Shown: positions 1-11,745 of the stretch, piece after piece | Position numbering within the stretch: the stretch's first letter is position 1 | How the letters are laid out: the number at the start of each line of letters is the position of its first letter | Origin: Auricularia sp. M13 | Lineage: Eukaryota; Basidiomycota; Agaricomycetes; Auriculariales; Auriculariaceae | NCBI GenBank assembly: GCA_037042915.1 | Contig: CM073193.1 | Span: 1,240,001 to 1,304,000, forward strand | DNA: 64,000 bases | Direction of reading: 5' to 3' | The notes under the pieces: model-generated | Told to the model about the DNA's origin: nothing | The model's database searches: none | The model's input: only the letters and a program-made list of their open reading frames with translations | Translations under genes and position numbers: made by a program

Positions 1-3000
1 GAGCTCCAGCGGGTTCATCGGCGCGTCGAAGTGAACACGGTTGAGGTAGTGCAACAGCAGGATCTGCGAGTCGCGCTTGCCGCGGTTGCCCGGCCTGCTG
101 CGCTCGCTTGGCTTGCCGACCTTGACGACAACGACATACCTACACGCCGCAAGCGTCAGCTGCGTCCCGCGAACAAAATATCAAGACGTACGGCACGACA
201 TGGCCCTCGAACTCGTAAAGACCGGAGTACACCTTGCCGTAGTTGAGCTGCTTCGAGCCCTCGCCGATGGATCTGAACAGCAGCGGCTCCGGGTCGAGCT
301 TGGGGTCCACGCCAAGAATATCGAGCGCAATTCGCGGCGTCGCGCGGTCATTTCCAGAGCCGATGATATTGCCGTCGCAGATGAGGAAGAGCAGCTTGCG
401 CTTGTCGTCGTACTTGAGCGCGGCCAGCGAGTCGATTGTCCGCCGCAGCGAGTCCTCGCCTTCGGTATAACACGGCACCTGGCAGATGATGAACTTGTCC
501 TGCAACTCGGGATTGCGCTTCCCGCCCAGCTGCAGCGCAGCCAAGACTAAAAAGCAGCATCAGCACCGACCCGAAAGACAACGCGACGACAAAACGGGGG
601 ACGCACACTTGATACCAATGGTAGCCATGATAAGCCCCGATGCGACGAGCAGCAAGTAATTCTGGACCTGGCATCGCGCGCTCTTGCGGAAGTCGACCTT
701 GCCGAGGTAGAAGTTGTTCTTCAGGCACGCGTACTGGCGCCGGTACTCCAGCTCCGTGACCTCGTTGGCGACGAGCATCTGCTTGACCTGCTTCGTCACG
801 TCCTGCCCGGGCTGCTGCTTCCAAAAGTCCGTGATGTTCTCGGACAGGAACGCGTAGTCGCTGTCGCCCTGGTGCAGGTTCATCGTGTAGAAATAGTCCG
901 AAAGGTCGTAAATCCCGCCCTCGTAGATCGCCCACTGCCTCGCGGAGCCGCTGTAAGAAAGAACACCGGTCAGCGGCGCGGAGCGCACAAAGGAGAAAGC
1001 AAAGGACGTACTCATCGACCGTAGCATCGCGGAAGACGCGCTTCTTCTCCCAGAGCAGCGGGCCCTTATGGAAGTTCTTCATCTTGGGCAGGAAGTACTT
1101 GGTATACCAATCGACGTCCTGGAGCTTCGTCGGCGACGTGCCCTGCAACGGCCCCGACACATGGACCGCAGTAGGGATGACCGCGCTCCAGTTCGCATGC
1201 TGCATCTGGACGAGCGGATTCGTGACGAGGTCCGGGCAGCTCTTCGTGAGCGGAATCGGGAAGTAGTTCGTCAGGTCCTGGCCCGCGAGCTCCTTCATCA
1301 TCGCCTGGTTGACCGGCAGCGCGCGGTTGTCCGAGTGGTCCGAGCGCCAGAAGTTCGTGATGTCGTACACCTCGCCCTGCACCGCGACCCAGAAGTTGTT
1401 GTCCTCCGTGTGCTGCAGCAGCTCGTTCTCCGACCAGCCTTTGTCGAACCCAGGGCAGAGCAGCCGTCCGAAGAAGATGATGTAGAAGATGACAATGCCG
1501 CAGAGCTCGAAGATGAGGATACAGATAGTAACCTGTAGGGAAAACCAGGCGCGTCAGCGTTGAGCAAGCCTAAGAACAAGAAATCCGAAAGAAAACGAAA
1601 GCACACCTTCTCGCGCCACGCCATCTGCACGTCCGGCCGCTTCATCCGCCCAACCGACTTGAGCAGGAAACTCGGGATCCACCAAGTGTTCATCCACACA
1701 AACATAACCCACCACCGCCGCGCGCGGCTCGTGGGGACCTCCTCGACAGTATTCTGCATCTCCTTGACGACCATGCCCTCGTCCTTGAGCTGCTCCTTGG
1801 AGTCCTCGTACGGGTCCTCGTCGCGCCGCACATCAAACTCGCTCGGGCTGCGCCAGCTCGCGCCGTCGCCCCGCGGCAGCGCAGGGCTCAGCACGTTCAT
1901 CCCGCCGCCGCCATAGCCCGGCATGGCGCCGCCGCGCATCAAGTCGTCCGTCGAGTGCATCCCGCCGCCGTCCGCGTAATGCTGCATGTCCTCCGTCGTA
2001 TCGGGCACGTACTCGCTCGCGGCGTCCGTGCGCGCGGTGTCCTTCTCCAGCGCGCGCAGCGCGTCCTCCACGCTCTTCCACGCACCGTAGTTCATCCACA
2101 CCACGCCGCCGTCGCCGGAGCCCGTGACGTACTCCACGCCCTCGCGCCAGCCGCACTCCGTCGGCGTGCGCCCGTAGCGCTCCGTGAACTCGGACATCCT
2201 CAGCCGGATGACCCAGTCCGCGCTGCGCTTGCGCTTCACCCAGTCGGGCAGCAGCAGCGCGCGCACCTGCGCGCGCACGCGCCGCTTGTCGAACGAGTTC
2301 GGCGCCCCCGAGTCGTTTGGCCGAATGCACAATATCGTCCACAGCCGCGTGCGGTCGAGCGTGAGCAGCAGCTCGCTGACGGCCGTGTTGAGCTGCGTTC
2401 CGACGGAATAGACGCGGCCGGGGTCGAGCTCGGCGTACGACTCCTCCTCGGGCGGCGCGCTGCCGTCGGGCGCGAGCACCGGTGCCGGCGCGCGCAGCGG
2501 GCGGCTGAGCACCTGCGCCTGGACGACGGTCGACGGGTCTTTGCTGTGCGTCTCCGCGGCGAGCCCGGGCCCGCCGAACAGCTTCGCGACAAAGGCGTCG
2601 CCAGACGCGCGCAGCAGCGCGACGAGCGCGGGGTCCAGCACGTCCGCGTCGCGCTCAACGAATGTGCGGGCATCATAGGCGCACGAGCCCGCGTAGTGGT
2701 TGATCCCGAACAGCGGCGTCTTGCTGTCCGCGGCCTGTTGCTGCAACAGCGGGGCGCTCACGAAGCTCGAGTGGGTGCCGAACTGGGAGACGAGGTCTTG
2801 CACCAAATCGGCGCCGGAGCCTTCGACGCTGGACGTCGACTTGCCGTTGCGGAAGGCCGTGCTGGTGCGCGCGATGGCGCCGACGACGCCGCCGGGCTTG
2901 ACAAGCCCGCGCTCGCGCACGCCGCGGAGGAGCTCGACGCACGCGGAGTTGTCCATCGTGACGACCTGCGGCAGGTTGATGCCGTCGAGCACCATCTGCG

Positions 3001-4410
3001 CGGGCTCTGGGCTCGCCTCGTCGAACGTCCGGCGCGTAACATAGGAATGTACCAGCTCGTCGCAGAAGTTAATAGCGAATTCGTCGAATCCATTCTGGCC
3101 GTGCTGCGAGACGAGGGGCATAGCGCTGCCAATGGAGCCCGTGCCCGTAGGCGACCGCGTCTGGAAGCCGGGTGCGTCCAGCATGATGATCTGGGTGTTG
3201 CGCTGGTCCTCGGCGGGCATGAGCTTGTGGTTGGCGAGCTCGACGACGAAGGCAAACAGGATGGCGTAGAGATCCTGTGCCAGTCTGTCACGCTGTGCCC
3301 GGGCGCGGTCGGCGTCCAGAAAGACGTTATAGGCGTCGCGCTTGACGTAGCTCGTCTTGGTCGTCAGGGCCTGCGACAGGTCGTCCGGCGCCACACCCAG
3401 GAGGTGCGCGAGCTGGTCAAGCACCTGTATGTTGGCAACGCGCGCGGGCTCTTCTCTTGCGGGCGGGTCGGAGAATTGCAAGTTGGAGAGGAGCAGAACG
3501 GCGACCAGCGTGCTGAAGATAGACTGGGTGTGCTTGGGCTTGAAGCCGAGCGTCTTGAAGGCGGCGCGCAGCTCGTCCATGGCCACGGTATCGTCGGAGA
3601 AGGGTCCGCCGGGGAGACGGTAACAGCCCGAGGACGCCAGCAGCGCGTACTCGGACGGGTCCTCCAGCGCGAAGCGGTCGCGCTCCTCGGGCGTCGCGCC
3701 AGCCAGAAACTGGTAGAAGACATGGAAGCTGCGCTCCTCGTGGTGCAGGCGCACGAGGCGGCTCTTGTCCAGGCCCCACGTGAGCGCCTGCGCACCCGCG
3801 ATGCGCCCGCGGTCGTTGAAGTGCAGCTCGGTCCAGCGGCCGTGGCGCGAGGCGGACGGCGAGGCGAACGTCTTGGCGTTGCCGAACGAGTCGAGCACGG
3901 TGCTCAGCGCGCGCACCTGCTCCGCCACGCGCGCGTCCTTTTTCGAGTGCGCCGAGAGCCGCAGGAGCTGGTTCGTGAGCAGCCGCGCGGTGAACGTCTT
4001 GCCCGAGCCCGTAATGCCCCTTTTAATTCTTCAGAAAACCGTGCAAAGATAAATAGGAATAAATAGGCGTACCGGAATACGACGCTCTGGCTCTGCGCAC
4101 AGCGGCGCATAAGGAGATAGATGCGGGCGGCCTGGTCGTACGGGTGCGGCTGCAACGGCGGGCCCGACTGGGCGAGCGAGGTGTCCTTGTAGCTCCGTTC
4201 CTCGTACTCCTTCGCGCTCGCGTCGTTGTTGCTGGCAAGCTGCTTCATGGGGTTGACGGCGACGAGCGTGCTGGCGCCGATGCGCGTGTAGGGCTGGTCG
4301 GCGCGGAAGCGCGCCTGCAGCGTCTGCACCAGCGCGTCGTCGCTCGGGTACACCGTCGTGCTGCCCGTGCTCGCGACGAGCTCGACCAGGTCCTGGACGT
4401 TGGCCGACAT
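1..4410 (-). CDS. chitin synthase with N-terminal myosin-motor-like domain (3' end outside window)
   Basis: Membrane-bound family 2 glycosyltransferase that polymerises UDP-GlcNAc into cell-wall chitin, of the type fused to a myosin head (class V/VII-like). Exons on the minus strand: 4410-4073, 4019-1607, 1532-1012, 950-616, 546-192 and 139 to the edge; all five introns are GT-AG, 52-74 nt, and phases agree. Start is [10 protein letters not shown]. The motor head covers about residues 1-790, with the P-loop as GITGSGKT (canonical GESGSGKT) just after intron 1. A linker and membrane segments (about 885-940) follow, then a cytochrome b5-like domain (near [13 protein letters not shown]), another membrane segment and the start of the catalytic domain ([42 protein letters not shown]). 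The QxxRW end lies beyond the window. Family assignment is secure; the exact class is inferred. Confidence 0.93.
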
Positions 4411-5870
4411 CGTGCTGCGTGGGCTAGGGGGCGGGGGCGCCGGCGGCGGGGAGGGTATGGGGCGGTAACAAGGAGGAATGCGGAAAGGTGACGAAGACGC
4501 TTTAGCTTCCGACTGCCTCCGTCACCGTAACCGGTCCCGGCCCTCTCGCTCGCTGTCTATTTTTCTCGACGCCTCTGAGTTTCCCGGAATAGTCTGTGAA
4601 GCCAGCCACTATGGCAGGTGTAAAACAGCGAAAGGCCAGTGTCGCCGGGGTTGCGCAGTAAGCGACGATGTCCAATTATAGGGGCCGACCATTCTGCGCA
4701 GCCTCGGCGACTCCTGGCCCTCCTGCACGCCTGTCTAGGTCTCCTCGGACTTGAGTTCCAGAGCTTTACCGTCTCAGCCTGAGCCTGCGCCAGTCATTGT
4801 TGCCATGCGACGCAACGTCATCGGTGATAAATGAGCATTCCCACGCGCAGTTGTGACATTTAGAGAAAGCAGCAGCCCAGGGTCTAAGCAAATCGGTAGG
4901 CGCAGCATGGAGCTCATGAGACGGGCAGCGACGCCTCGCAGCTGGAGTACAGCGGGAGGGAGTTCCACACGCAGATCCTGTATATCAGTCCGGCCAGCTC
5001 GAGAGACGCGAACCCGCTACCGCGGCTCGCACCTCTCGAGCTCTGATATACACATTTTTGTGACGGGAAGAAATAGCAAGGGAATAGGTGCAAGCAGTGC
5101 GAACGAAAGGTCATCCAGTGACGAGGTCTCCTCGGAGTCAGTCCCAGAGCTATACCCCGTCACGCTGAGCCTGAGCCGACCAATTGTGCCATGCGTCGTC
5201 ACGTCGTCGAACGCAGTATAATCCAGACCATGCATGAGCGTTCCCCAAGCGCGTGCGTGCGAAATCGCAGGATCTCCAATCGCACGAAAGGAATCGAGCC
5301 GTTTAGTGAGGATGAGAGTCAGAGCCAGGTGATGTAGCTCCGCGAGAGCGCGAGCGATCCAGGTGCTGAGCAACCAGGGTACTGCACGACTGGAAACCCA
5401 GGTCGAACAAGTGGGAATCCGCGGCAGCAAAGCGACTCGGGAAGAACATCCAGGTGCCAGTCCAGAAATAGACGCAGAAGGTGTTTCCCGGGTGAAAAGC
5501 AGTTCTTGCGTCATGCATGCCCCCAAAGCAAGACGCGGGGGGAGAAAAAGACGAGACGCGGTCAGGAAAGTTCCTCCTCCTTTTATACCCCAGGACCCGG
5601 CCAATCCGTTGGGGCAGTACTACGAGAGGAAAATGTGGACGAAAAACTCGCTGGGGCGCTTTTTTTAGTCGCAGAGAGTTGTGTGGAAGTCTTCGTGAAC
5701 GTTTTCGACGATCTCCTTCCGCATTGGGAAGTTCAAGGCACGATTATGACGTCAGGCAGCTTCGAATCCCTCGGAGATGTCGATTTGCCGAGTTTCCCGC
5801 GTATAAGGATTGTATCCATTATCAGCATCTGACGTCCTATGTATTCGGTATGAGGCAAAGGAGTTGCGCC
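3738..5870. repeat. segmental duplication, copy A (chitin synthase 5' end plus upstream DNA)
   Basis: This stretch is repeated in the same orientation at 24,359-26,385. Position 3,738 corresponds to 24,359, and the two copies stay collinear through the chitin synthase start codon (4,410 versus 25,031). The coding part is nearly identical; the upstream part carries many substitutions and indels but keeps clear blocks, including a minus-strand TATA box and sequence around 5,740-5,830. The outer limit near 5,870 is approximate. Confidence 0.9.
5581..5587 (-). promoter_or_regulatory. TATA box (TATAAAA), conserved in both duplicate copies
   Basis: Read on the minus strand this is GGGGTATAAAAGGAGG. 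The same string stands at 26,077-26,083 in copy B although surrounding noncoding sequence has diverged. It lies about 1.17 kb upstream of the chitin synthase start, so it either drives a long-leader chitin synthase transcript or an unrecognised minus-strand transcript. No convincing coding frame follows it in both copies. Confidence 0.45.
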
Positions 5871-6599
5871 AGCCTGAGCAGCACGTCCTCGGACGTGGCC
5901 GGCGCATCGCTTGCCGCGTATTGCACGAGCTCGTCACGTCCTCGACCGACCAGCGCGAGCACGACGCGCCGCCGGATGCCCGCGTGCTGCCCGTGAGTGG
6001 CGCCGTCCTTGCTCGTCGCCGCCCCGCACAGTCCGCCACCATCGCGCGCTTCTTGCGGGCGACAGTCGGACTCTGGTCGCGTCAATTCCGCTGTCAGAAT
6101 TTGGACACCTCGTACGGCCGCGCTCTTTGTCCGCATAGGACATATGCGGCATCTAAAACCGCTCACCGCCGGCTTTGGTCGATTTTGGCAGTACGATTGC
6201 TCCCGCGATTCCAAACCGACATGGTTTCCCCCCTCTGGGCGCGCTACAGGTCCCGGACGGCGGACCTAGCCCAAGTCCGCCGCCCGGGCCTGTCACATTT
6301 GAATGCTACCTAATGACACGCGGCGGACTCTCTACGCTATGTGCGGGTGACAGCTGCAAAGCAAATCCCGCAGAAAATCCAAGACGGCCGCCACGGGGTG
6401 AGAGAGTGGCTGGATGGATGCCCCTCGTCTGCTCCTCGCCGCCCAGCTCGAATCCCAAAATGTTTCCAAAAATGACCCGAATTTATTCCCTCGTCGTGCT
6501 CCGCGCCCTCGAGCCCTTTTCCCAACAGTCAGCCCGGCCAAACAGACGCAGGCGAGTCAGAATGCGCACCAATGTCGAAATGGCGAAATATATATTCGC
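5871..6599. other. no gene supported
   Basis: GC-rich sequence with several short open frames on both strands and no recognisable protein or consistent splice pattern. It may hold the 3' part of the spliced minus-strand unit to the right, whose end I could not place. Confidence 0.4.
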
Positions 6600-9345
6600 G
6601 CGACGTCAGGGACGACTGCCTAGGCGTGCTGTCAGCATGAGACGTAGCCTACGATGCTTGAATACTCACCGGTTACGGCGCGAGACGCGTTGCGCGACGT
6701 CGAGAGCGATGGGCGCGAGGTGCCGGCAATGACGGAGGTGGAGACCGCAAAACCGACACTGGCGATGGCACCCCGTCGAGCCTGAGGTGCGGAAGCTGGG
6801 CGTGGGCGAGAGAGCTACCAGCCGTCGATGAGGGAGTTAAGCGCCGGCGATGGCGCCCGTGACCGGACGCTGACCGTCGCGCGGAACACGGAGCGGGTGG
6901 GGCTGCGCGACCACAGCGTAAGACTCAAGCTGCCGTGTGCGATGACAAGCGCCGGCGGTGGAGACCCTGCACGGACGGCAGCGTCAAGGACGACTACAAG
7001 ATGATGTCAGCAAGCCAGACGCGCTGGCGCGGGAAACCGAGAGGGCGAGGATGGGCGGCCTCTTCGCGAGACTCGAAGCACCAGTGGACGTGAACGGCAG
7101 CAGCGGCGCGGCGCGGCGTCAAGGACGACTACAGAAATGGTGTCAGCGGGACAGACGAGCGCGATGGAAACACGCCGACACGCACTGGAGAAGACGGCGC
7201 GGCCGCTTGGTTGACACCGGAGACGACGCCATGTCATGAGCGCCGGAGAGCCGTGGCGAGTTGAGCGTCGGGGAGGCCGACGCGGGGAGCGCGCTGGCGT
7301 CGTCCTCGCCGGGCACACTGGCGCGTGGTGTTCTCTCCACGCGGCTCGCGTCGGCGACGATGGCGACGAGACGGTGACGGGGGCGACGTGCGCAGTGACG
7401 GCGAGCGGGCGATACGCGGGATGACGGTCGGCGACGACGGTACGGGCAGGCGCGCGGTGAATCTGAAAAAAGGACATGGATCAGCTTACGTGCGCCACGA
7501 GAGACAGCGAGAAACTCACACGATGAACGCGGCGCGAATGCGAAGTTGGCGCCCAACGGCGAGCGCTGGCCGCGGGCTCGTGGGACGCGGAGTGGAGGGT
7601 GCCGGCGTAATAGGCAGCAGAATTCTGCGCGCGAGATGTCAGCGGGCGCGACGGGCGAATCGATCGCGAGCAAACTCACCATTTGCACCGCCGAACATCC
7701 AGCGCGGAGACGAGAACAGCCGCGAGCTTTGGTCTGAATGTTGATGCACGGCACCGGCGACGCGTATGAGCCATCGCGCGCGAGGTACGGCCTTGGGCCT
7801 CGCGTGTCGCTCGGTCACGGTGCCGATGATGTCTGCGACGAGCAGCATGTCAGCACCGCGCGCGCGCCAACGGAGGGCTAAGACAGAACATACCTCGTGA
7901 ACGCAATGCGGACTCCATACTCGCGCGTATTATAGGTCTAGTGGTTCGAAAGCCATGCGTCGAGACCGAGCGAGCGTCGCGCGACGTTGGCCCGAGCGTC
8001 GTGGTCGGCGCGAGTGAAGAAACACCGAGCGAATACGACTGGAGAATAACAAGCGTTAGACATTACCAAGAGAAAAAATGAGAGGCTTACATGCGATAGG
8101 AACGCGAGGTCGGGGGGAGCGTCGCGGCGTCGGCGGTAGGAGTCGTCTGCCTCTGCAGAGTGTTGATGTTGACGCGACTAGAAAAATGAACTTTGATTAA
8201 CAAGCGATGGACATTACGGGAAATCATTAAGACGACGTACGTGTTCAAACGACCCGACGGTCATGGGATGTCGAAGCATGGGCGGGCGGGGTGCCGGCAC
8301 CGCCGAGCGCTGGTCGTGGCGTCAGAGTCGGATCGGCCGACGAAATGACACTGCAATAATAATAATGGTGAACAAGCGTTGGACATTACTGATAGGTAAA
8401 AACACGACGTACGTTCGCGCATGAAGCAGAGATCAGTGGCAGAGCAGCGTCGGTGACAGTCTTCGCGCCAAAGCCACGTGCCCGCGGAGAAGGACCAATC
8501 GAACTATCCTGCACAGAAAACGCAAGTTGGCAAGCGTTGGACATTACAAGAAGGTAAACGGACCGACTTACGTTCGCGCAAGCAGCGGAGATCCTGGGAC
8601 TTGGGCCGGACGTGACAGCGGATGATCGACTGCGAGGCCGCAGTCAGAACAACGGTCATAGAGCGTCGAAAAGCATCGAGCTCACCTAAAAAGTGCGTTG
8701 AGGCGATGCACACGGCGCGTAGTCGGGAGACGGGTCGTCGGACGAGCAGGTCATGGTCCAAGGTCAAGATGCGGAGATTGCCGACGTGCGCGGACGCTCT
8801 CCGAGGAGTGAGTTTACTGCGACGACTCGTGAGTATGCAGTCATCGTTGCGCAGCGGACACACATACGGGTACTATGTCCTGTTGAAATTACGGGGAACA
8901 GGGCGGATGATCTGCGGTAGGGTAGTCAGCCTCGCGGGAGAATCACAGCAAGCCAGTCAGCTCACCTTGAAGTGAGCGAGGCGCTCAGCGGCGCGGCATG
9001 GAGTTGTAATCTGATAGTATAACGGAGGAAATCTGCGTGAACAGTGTCAGCAGCGGTGTAAATGACGGGGGACTGCGAGAGAAAGTCACGTGATGTGCAC
9101 AACAATCTGACGCCGCAGCATCCGAGGTGGTGACGGCGAGCACATGGACGTCGTGGAGGGAATAAGAAGTGTGCGGTATGGGTGAAAGGATATCGAGCAT
9201 GGAGTGCAACAAAGGATGACGCCAAGGCGCGAAAATGAACAAAGTCACTCACAGCGTGATGACGGCGCAGACGAGCAGAATAACGCCGTGGTTGAGCAGC
9301 GGGACGCGTTTCACGCAGCATGAGGACAGAGATGCGTGGACGATG
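6600..9345 (-). other. heavily spliced minus-strand transcription unit, product unknown
   Basis: A minus-strand TATA box at 9,373-9,380 precedes a long series of well-formed small introns: 8912-8965, 8630-8685, 8509-8571, 8351-8412, 8178-8240, 8039-8090, 7833-7893, 7625-7679 and 7463-7519, plus probable ones near 9,252 and 6,622-6,671. Donors are mostly GTGAGT, GTACGT or GTAAGT; acceptors are CAG or TAG, often 15-25 nt after CTGAC or CTAAC. Exons are only about 60-150 nt. I could not carry one frame through all exons. The longest run crosses two phase-0 introns and repeats ISAACAN / ISASCAN at the ends of adjacent exons, a sign of exon duplication. It could be a fast-evolving protein gene or a spliced noncoding RNA. 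The left limit is approximate. Confidence 0.5.
8039..8571 (-). repeat. four consecutive introns sharing a conserved internal motif
   Basis: Introns 8039-8090, 8178-8240, 8351-8412 and 8509-8571 each contain a version of TAATGTCCAACGCTTG (minus strand), at 8048-8066, 8199-8217, 8369-8389 and 8531-8547. Spacing is 150-170 bp. The motif spans the place of a branch point (CCAAC or CTAAC) and sits 15-35 nt before the 3' splice site. The surrounding exons are only partly alike. Confidence 0.75.
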
Positions 9346-9372
9346 GGGCGAAAATGGCGGAACTTTGGCCGG

Positions 9373-9380
9373 CCTTATAT
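9373..9380 (-). promoter_or_regulatory. TATA box of the spliced minus-strand unit
   Basis: ATATAAGG on the minus strand, about 50 nt upstream of the first ATG at 9,321, which begins a 23-codon first exon ending at a GTGAGT donor (9,252). Confidence 0.5.
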
Positions 9381-9381
9381 G

Positions 9382-11010
9382 GCCAGCGGGAGAAGGGACG
9401 CGTTGGGGACTTTGAAAACTTTTGAAACGCAGAGTCAGCGCGTAGGATCGTCGGACCCTCCGCTTCTTTGCTGCCTCGTTGCCTCGCGCGAAGGATCGAG
9501 ACGCCAGGGTTCCGCTCGATGCGTCCGCCGGCGACACGTCGCTGACAGCTGCCCCGATTCGCAGCTCCCGAATTTGCGACGGTCAGTGCTTCGCCGCTGA
9601 CATGGACCCCGTGTCGATGCTGCCAAAATGCCACATGTCACAGAAACCACAGAGCCACGTGGCGGACTCTGTGTCATATCCCGCGGGCGTCCAAATAGGC
9701 CACGAGCCAAGATTCCCGTGCCAGTGCCTGTGAATCCCCCACAAATGGCGATCCAGCGATCAGAAGTCTCGGCCACGCGAAAATAAGCAGTTTGCTATGT
9801 TTGCAATCAATTGAGACGCGATTTGCAGCTGCGATATCTCATCTGGTTCAGATCGTCGCATGCAATGCGACGTCAGCGTCAGGATCGTATGCTGGCCAGC
9901 CTACCCTGACGTTCCTCCCGGGATGAACAGCCTCGTTGGAAGCAAGGAACACCGCGCATCATCTTGCGGAGGGTTCAGAATACGGGAGACGATCAGGACA
10001 GCGGAGGTCCTGTCAGAATCATGCCAGATGCAAAACGAGCGCAAATCCAACCACCTCGATCGCATGCAGCGAATGACGCAACGAATACAGTCCGTGCGGG
10101 CTTCAGGATACCGATAGAGTGCTTGGACAGACGGCCGTTCAGTTGGATTCGCGTCCCGAGACGGACGTGCGATACTAATCATAGTATCCATTCGCGGCAG
10201 AGGCTCATAAGGCTAACAATTTCCGCTAATCTGGAGGTATTGCATTCACGCGCGCCTAATGGTATCATCTCACATCTGCAAGTGAGATTGTGGCGCGGTT
10301 CCGACTGCAAGACTCATCCGGGGTAGTTGTTGACAATCAGAGAAACATGCCGTCGAATGGCGTTCGCACTTCACGAGCAGCTTGATCTCTATATCAGCCA
10401 TTCAAGCAGATCGTGACACGTTCAATGCAGCGGCTGACGCGGATCTTGGCGCTGAGGATCTAAATGCAAAGAAGAAGCGAGGAGAAATCATGCGCGGTTG
10501 GGTGGCGCTAGGAATCATACACCGACTCGGAGCTGAAGTCGCGCAAACTCAACCGCCCCGATCCTGCGCGCTGCTCGAGTCATTTTCCCTGTCATTCCGC
10601 ACGTCAGACGTCATATGACGTGCCTGGATGCGCCCCACGTGGCTCTTACTTCGCTGGGTGGCTGAACAAGCGAGAGAGCGTCGGGGTTGAGCCCGGCGGA
10701 ACAACCTCCTCCTCTCCGCCGTGACAGCTGCTGTGAGGGGTTCTCACTGCTCACAAAATGCTAAGTATTACGTAATACTGTAGCAGAGGGTCGCGGGAGC
10801 ATTGCGCCTCAATGAAGAACAGACAGCGCAGAAAGCTTCGAGCGGGAATGGGCTGCTGCTCAACACTTCTCGCAGTATCTCGATTGACGCATTCCTGTGA
10901 GCGATGATGCCGTCATCGCACGCTTGCAGTTTCTACCTAACCGTCATGCTCTGCGAAGTTGAACACGAGGCAGCGGGAGGAAGAACGGAGCTCGGTGGTT
11001 TGACGGGAAT
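9382..11010. other. intergenic DNA with dispersed repeat copies; no gene supported
   Basis: No protein family recognised on either strand. Two members of a short dispersed repeat (core like GCGCAAACCCAACCACC) lie at 10,039-10,063 and 10,541-10,567; the other members are right of the retroelement. Confidence 0.5.
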
Positions 11011-11015
11011 CCGCG
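11011..11015. repeat. target-site duplication CCGCG (left)
   Basis: CCGCG directly precedes the left LTR; the same five bases directly follow the right LTR at 21,802-21,806. Five bp is the usual size for Ty3/Gypsy integration. Confidence 0.9.
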
Positions 11016-11645
11016 TGTAAGGAACCGGTCCCCGCGTCCGAGCCGTTTCGCTGACGCTGTATCAGTTGACTTCGCACCGGCTTGGAGACATCGAGTAGGA
11101 CGCCGCGCTGTTCCCTATATGACTTGTATTATGCCTGTATGCACAGAGATCGTCCGTGTCACCGCCAAACCGTCTATTACGCAGACATTACCGCGTGACC
11201 GCAGCTGAGTCAGCCTGGATTGAACAGGCGTTGGACATTAGTCACGCTGGAAACGCTGGCACCAACGACGCGGCGCGCGACGAGGCGCGTCGCTGACTAA
11301 GCCAGGCGCGACGCGGGTGGCGTCGCGCTCTCATAGGCTGAGACCGCCTTCGTGCTGATGAATCGATACCTAGGGATTACTCATGACCCTTAAAGAGGGT
11401 ACTTTAGGATTACTAAGCAGAAAGACTTGTAGGTATAAAAGGAGGCCGAATTTTGTACTTAGGGCCTCAGTCTTCTCAATCGGAACAAAGTCTCATTCAA
11501 TCTCTGAGTGATAACTTCAAACAAATTCCTCAAGAAGCTCTTAAAATCCGTAAAGCGAACCGAAACATCGGTAAGTAGTGAATTGCTTTGGTAAAGTAAT
11601 TATGTACTATGTACTGCGCTGCTCGCCGATGGCTCGGACCTTACA
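11016..11645 (+). repeat. left LTR (630 bp)
   Basis: Starts TGTAAGGAACC and ends CCTTACA. It matches 21,172-21,801 in length and, by eye, in every base. It contains a TATAAAA box and, at 11,221-11,240, a 20-mer shared with introns of the spliced unit near 8.0-8.6 kb. Confidence 0.96.
11434..11440 (+). promoter_or_regulatory. LTR TATA box
   Basis: GGTATAAAAGGAGG in the LTR, the probable core promoter of the full-length element RNA; the same site is at 21,590-21,596 in the right LTR. Confidence 0.6.
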
Positions 11646-11745
11646 TTTTTTGAATGCAATAGTTCCGTACCTGAGACGGGAAACTGATCATTTCCCTCAT
11701 AGATTCAACCAATTTTATATTTCTAGCTAGCAAATCAATTAAGAA

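Noticed and set aside
1955-4066. 703-codon plus-strand open frame opposite the chitin synthase
   Set aside because: Antisense shadow of the GC-rich motor-domain exon; no family features, and the minus-strand reading is clearly the real gene.
8039-8571. CRISPR-like array because of regular 150-170 bp spacing
   Set aside because: Eukaryotic DNA, repeats too short and variable, and each lies inside a well-formed intron.
11646-11745. Canonical tRNA primer-binding site right after the left LTR
   Set aside because: The bases after the LTR (TTTTTTGAATGC) do not match a tRNA 3' end that I can recall; priming mode left open.
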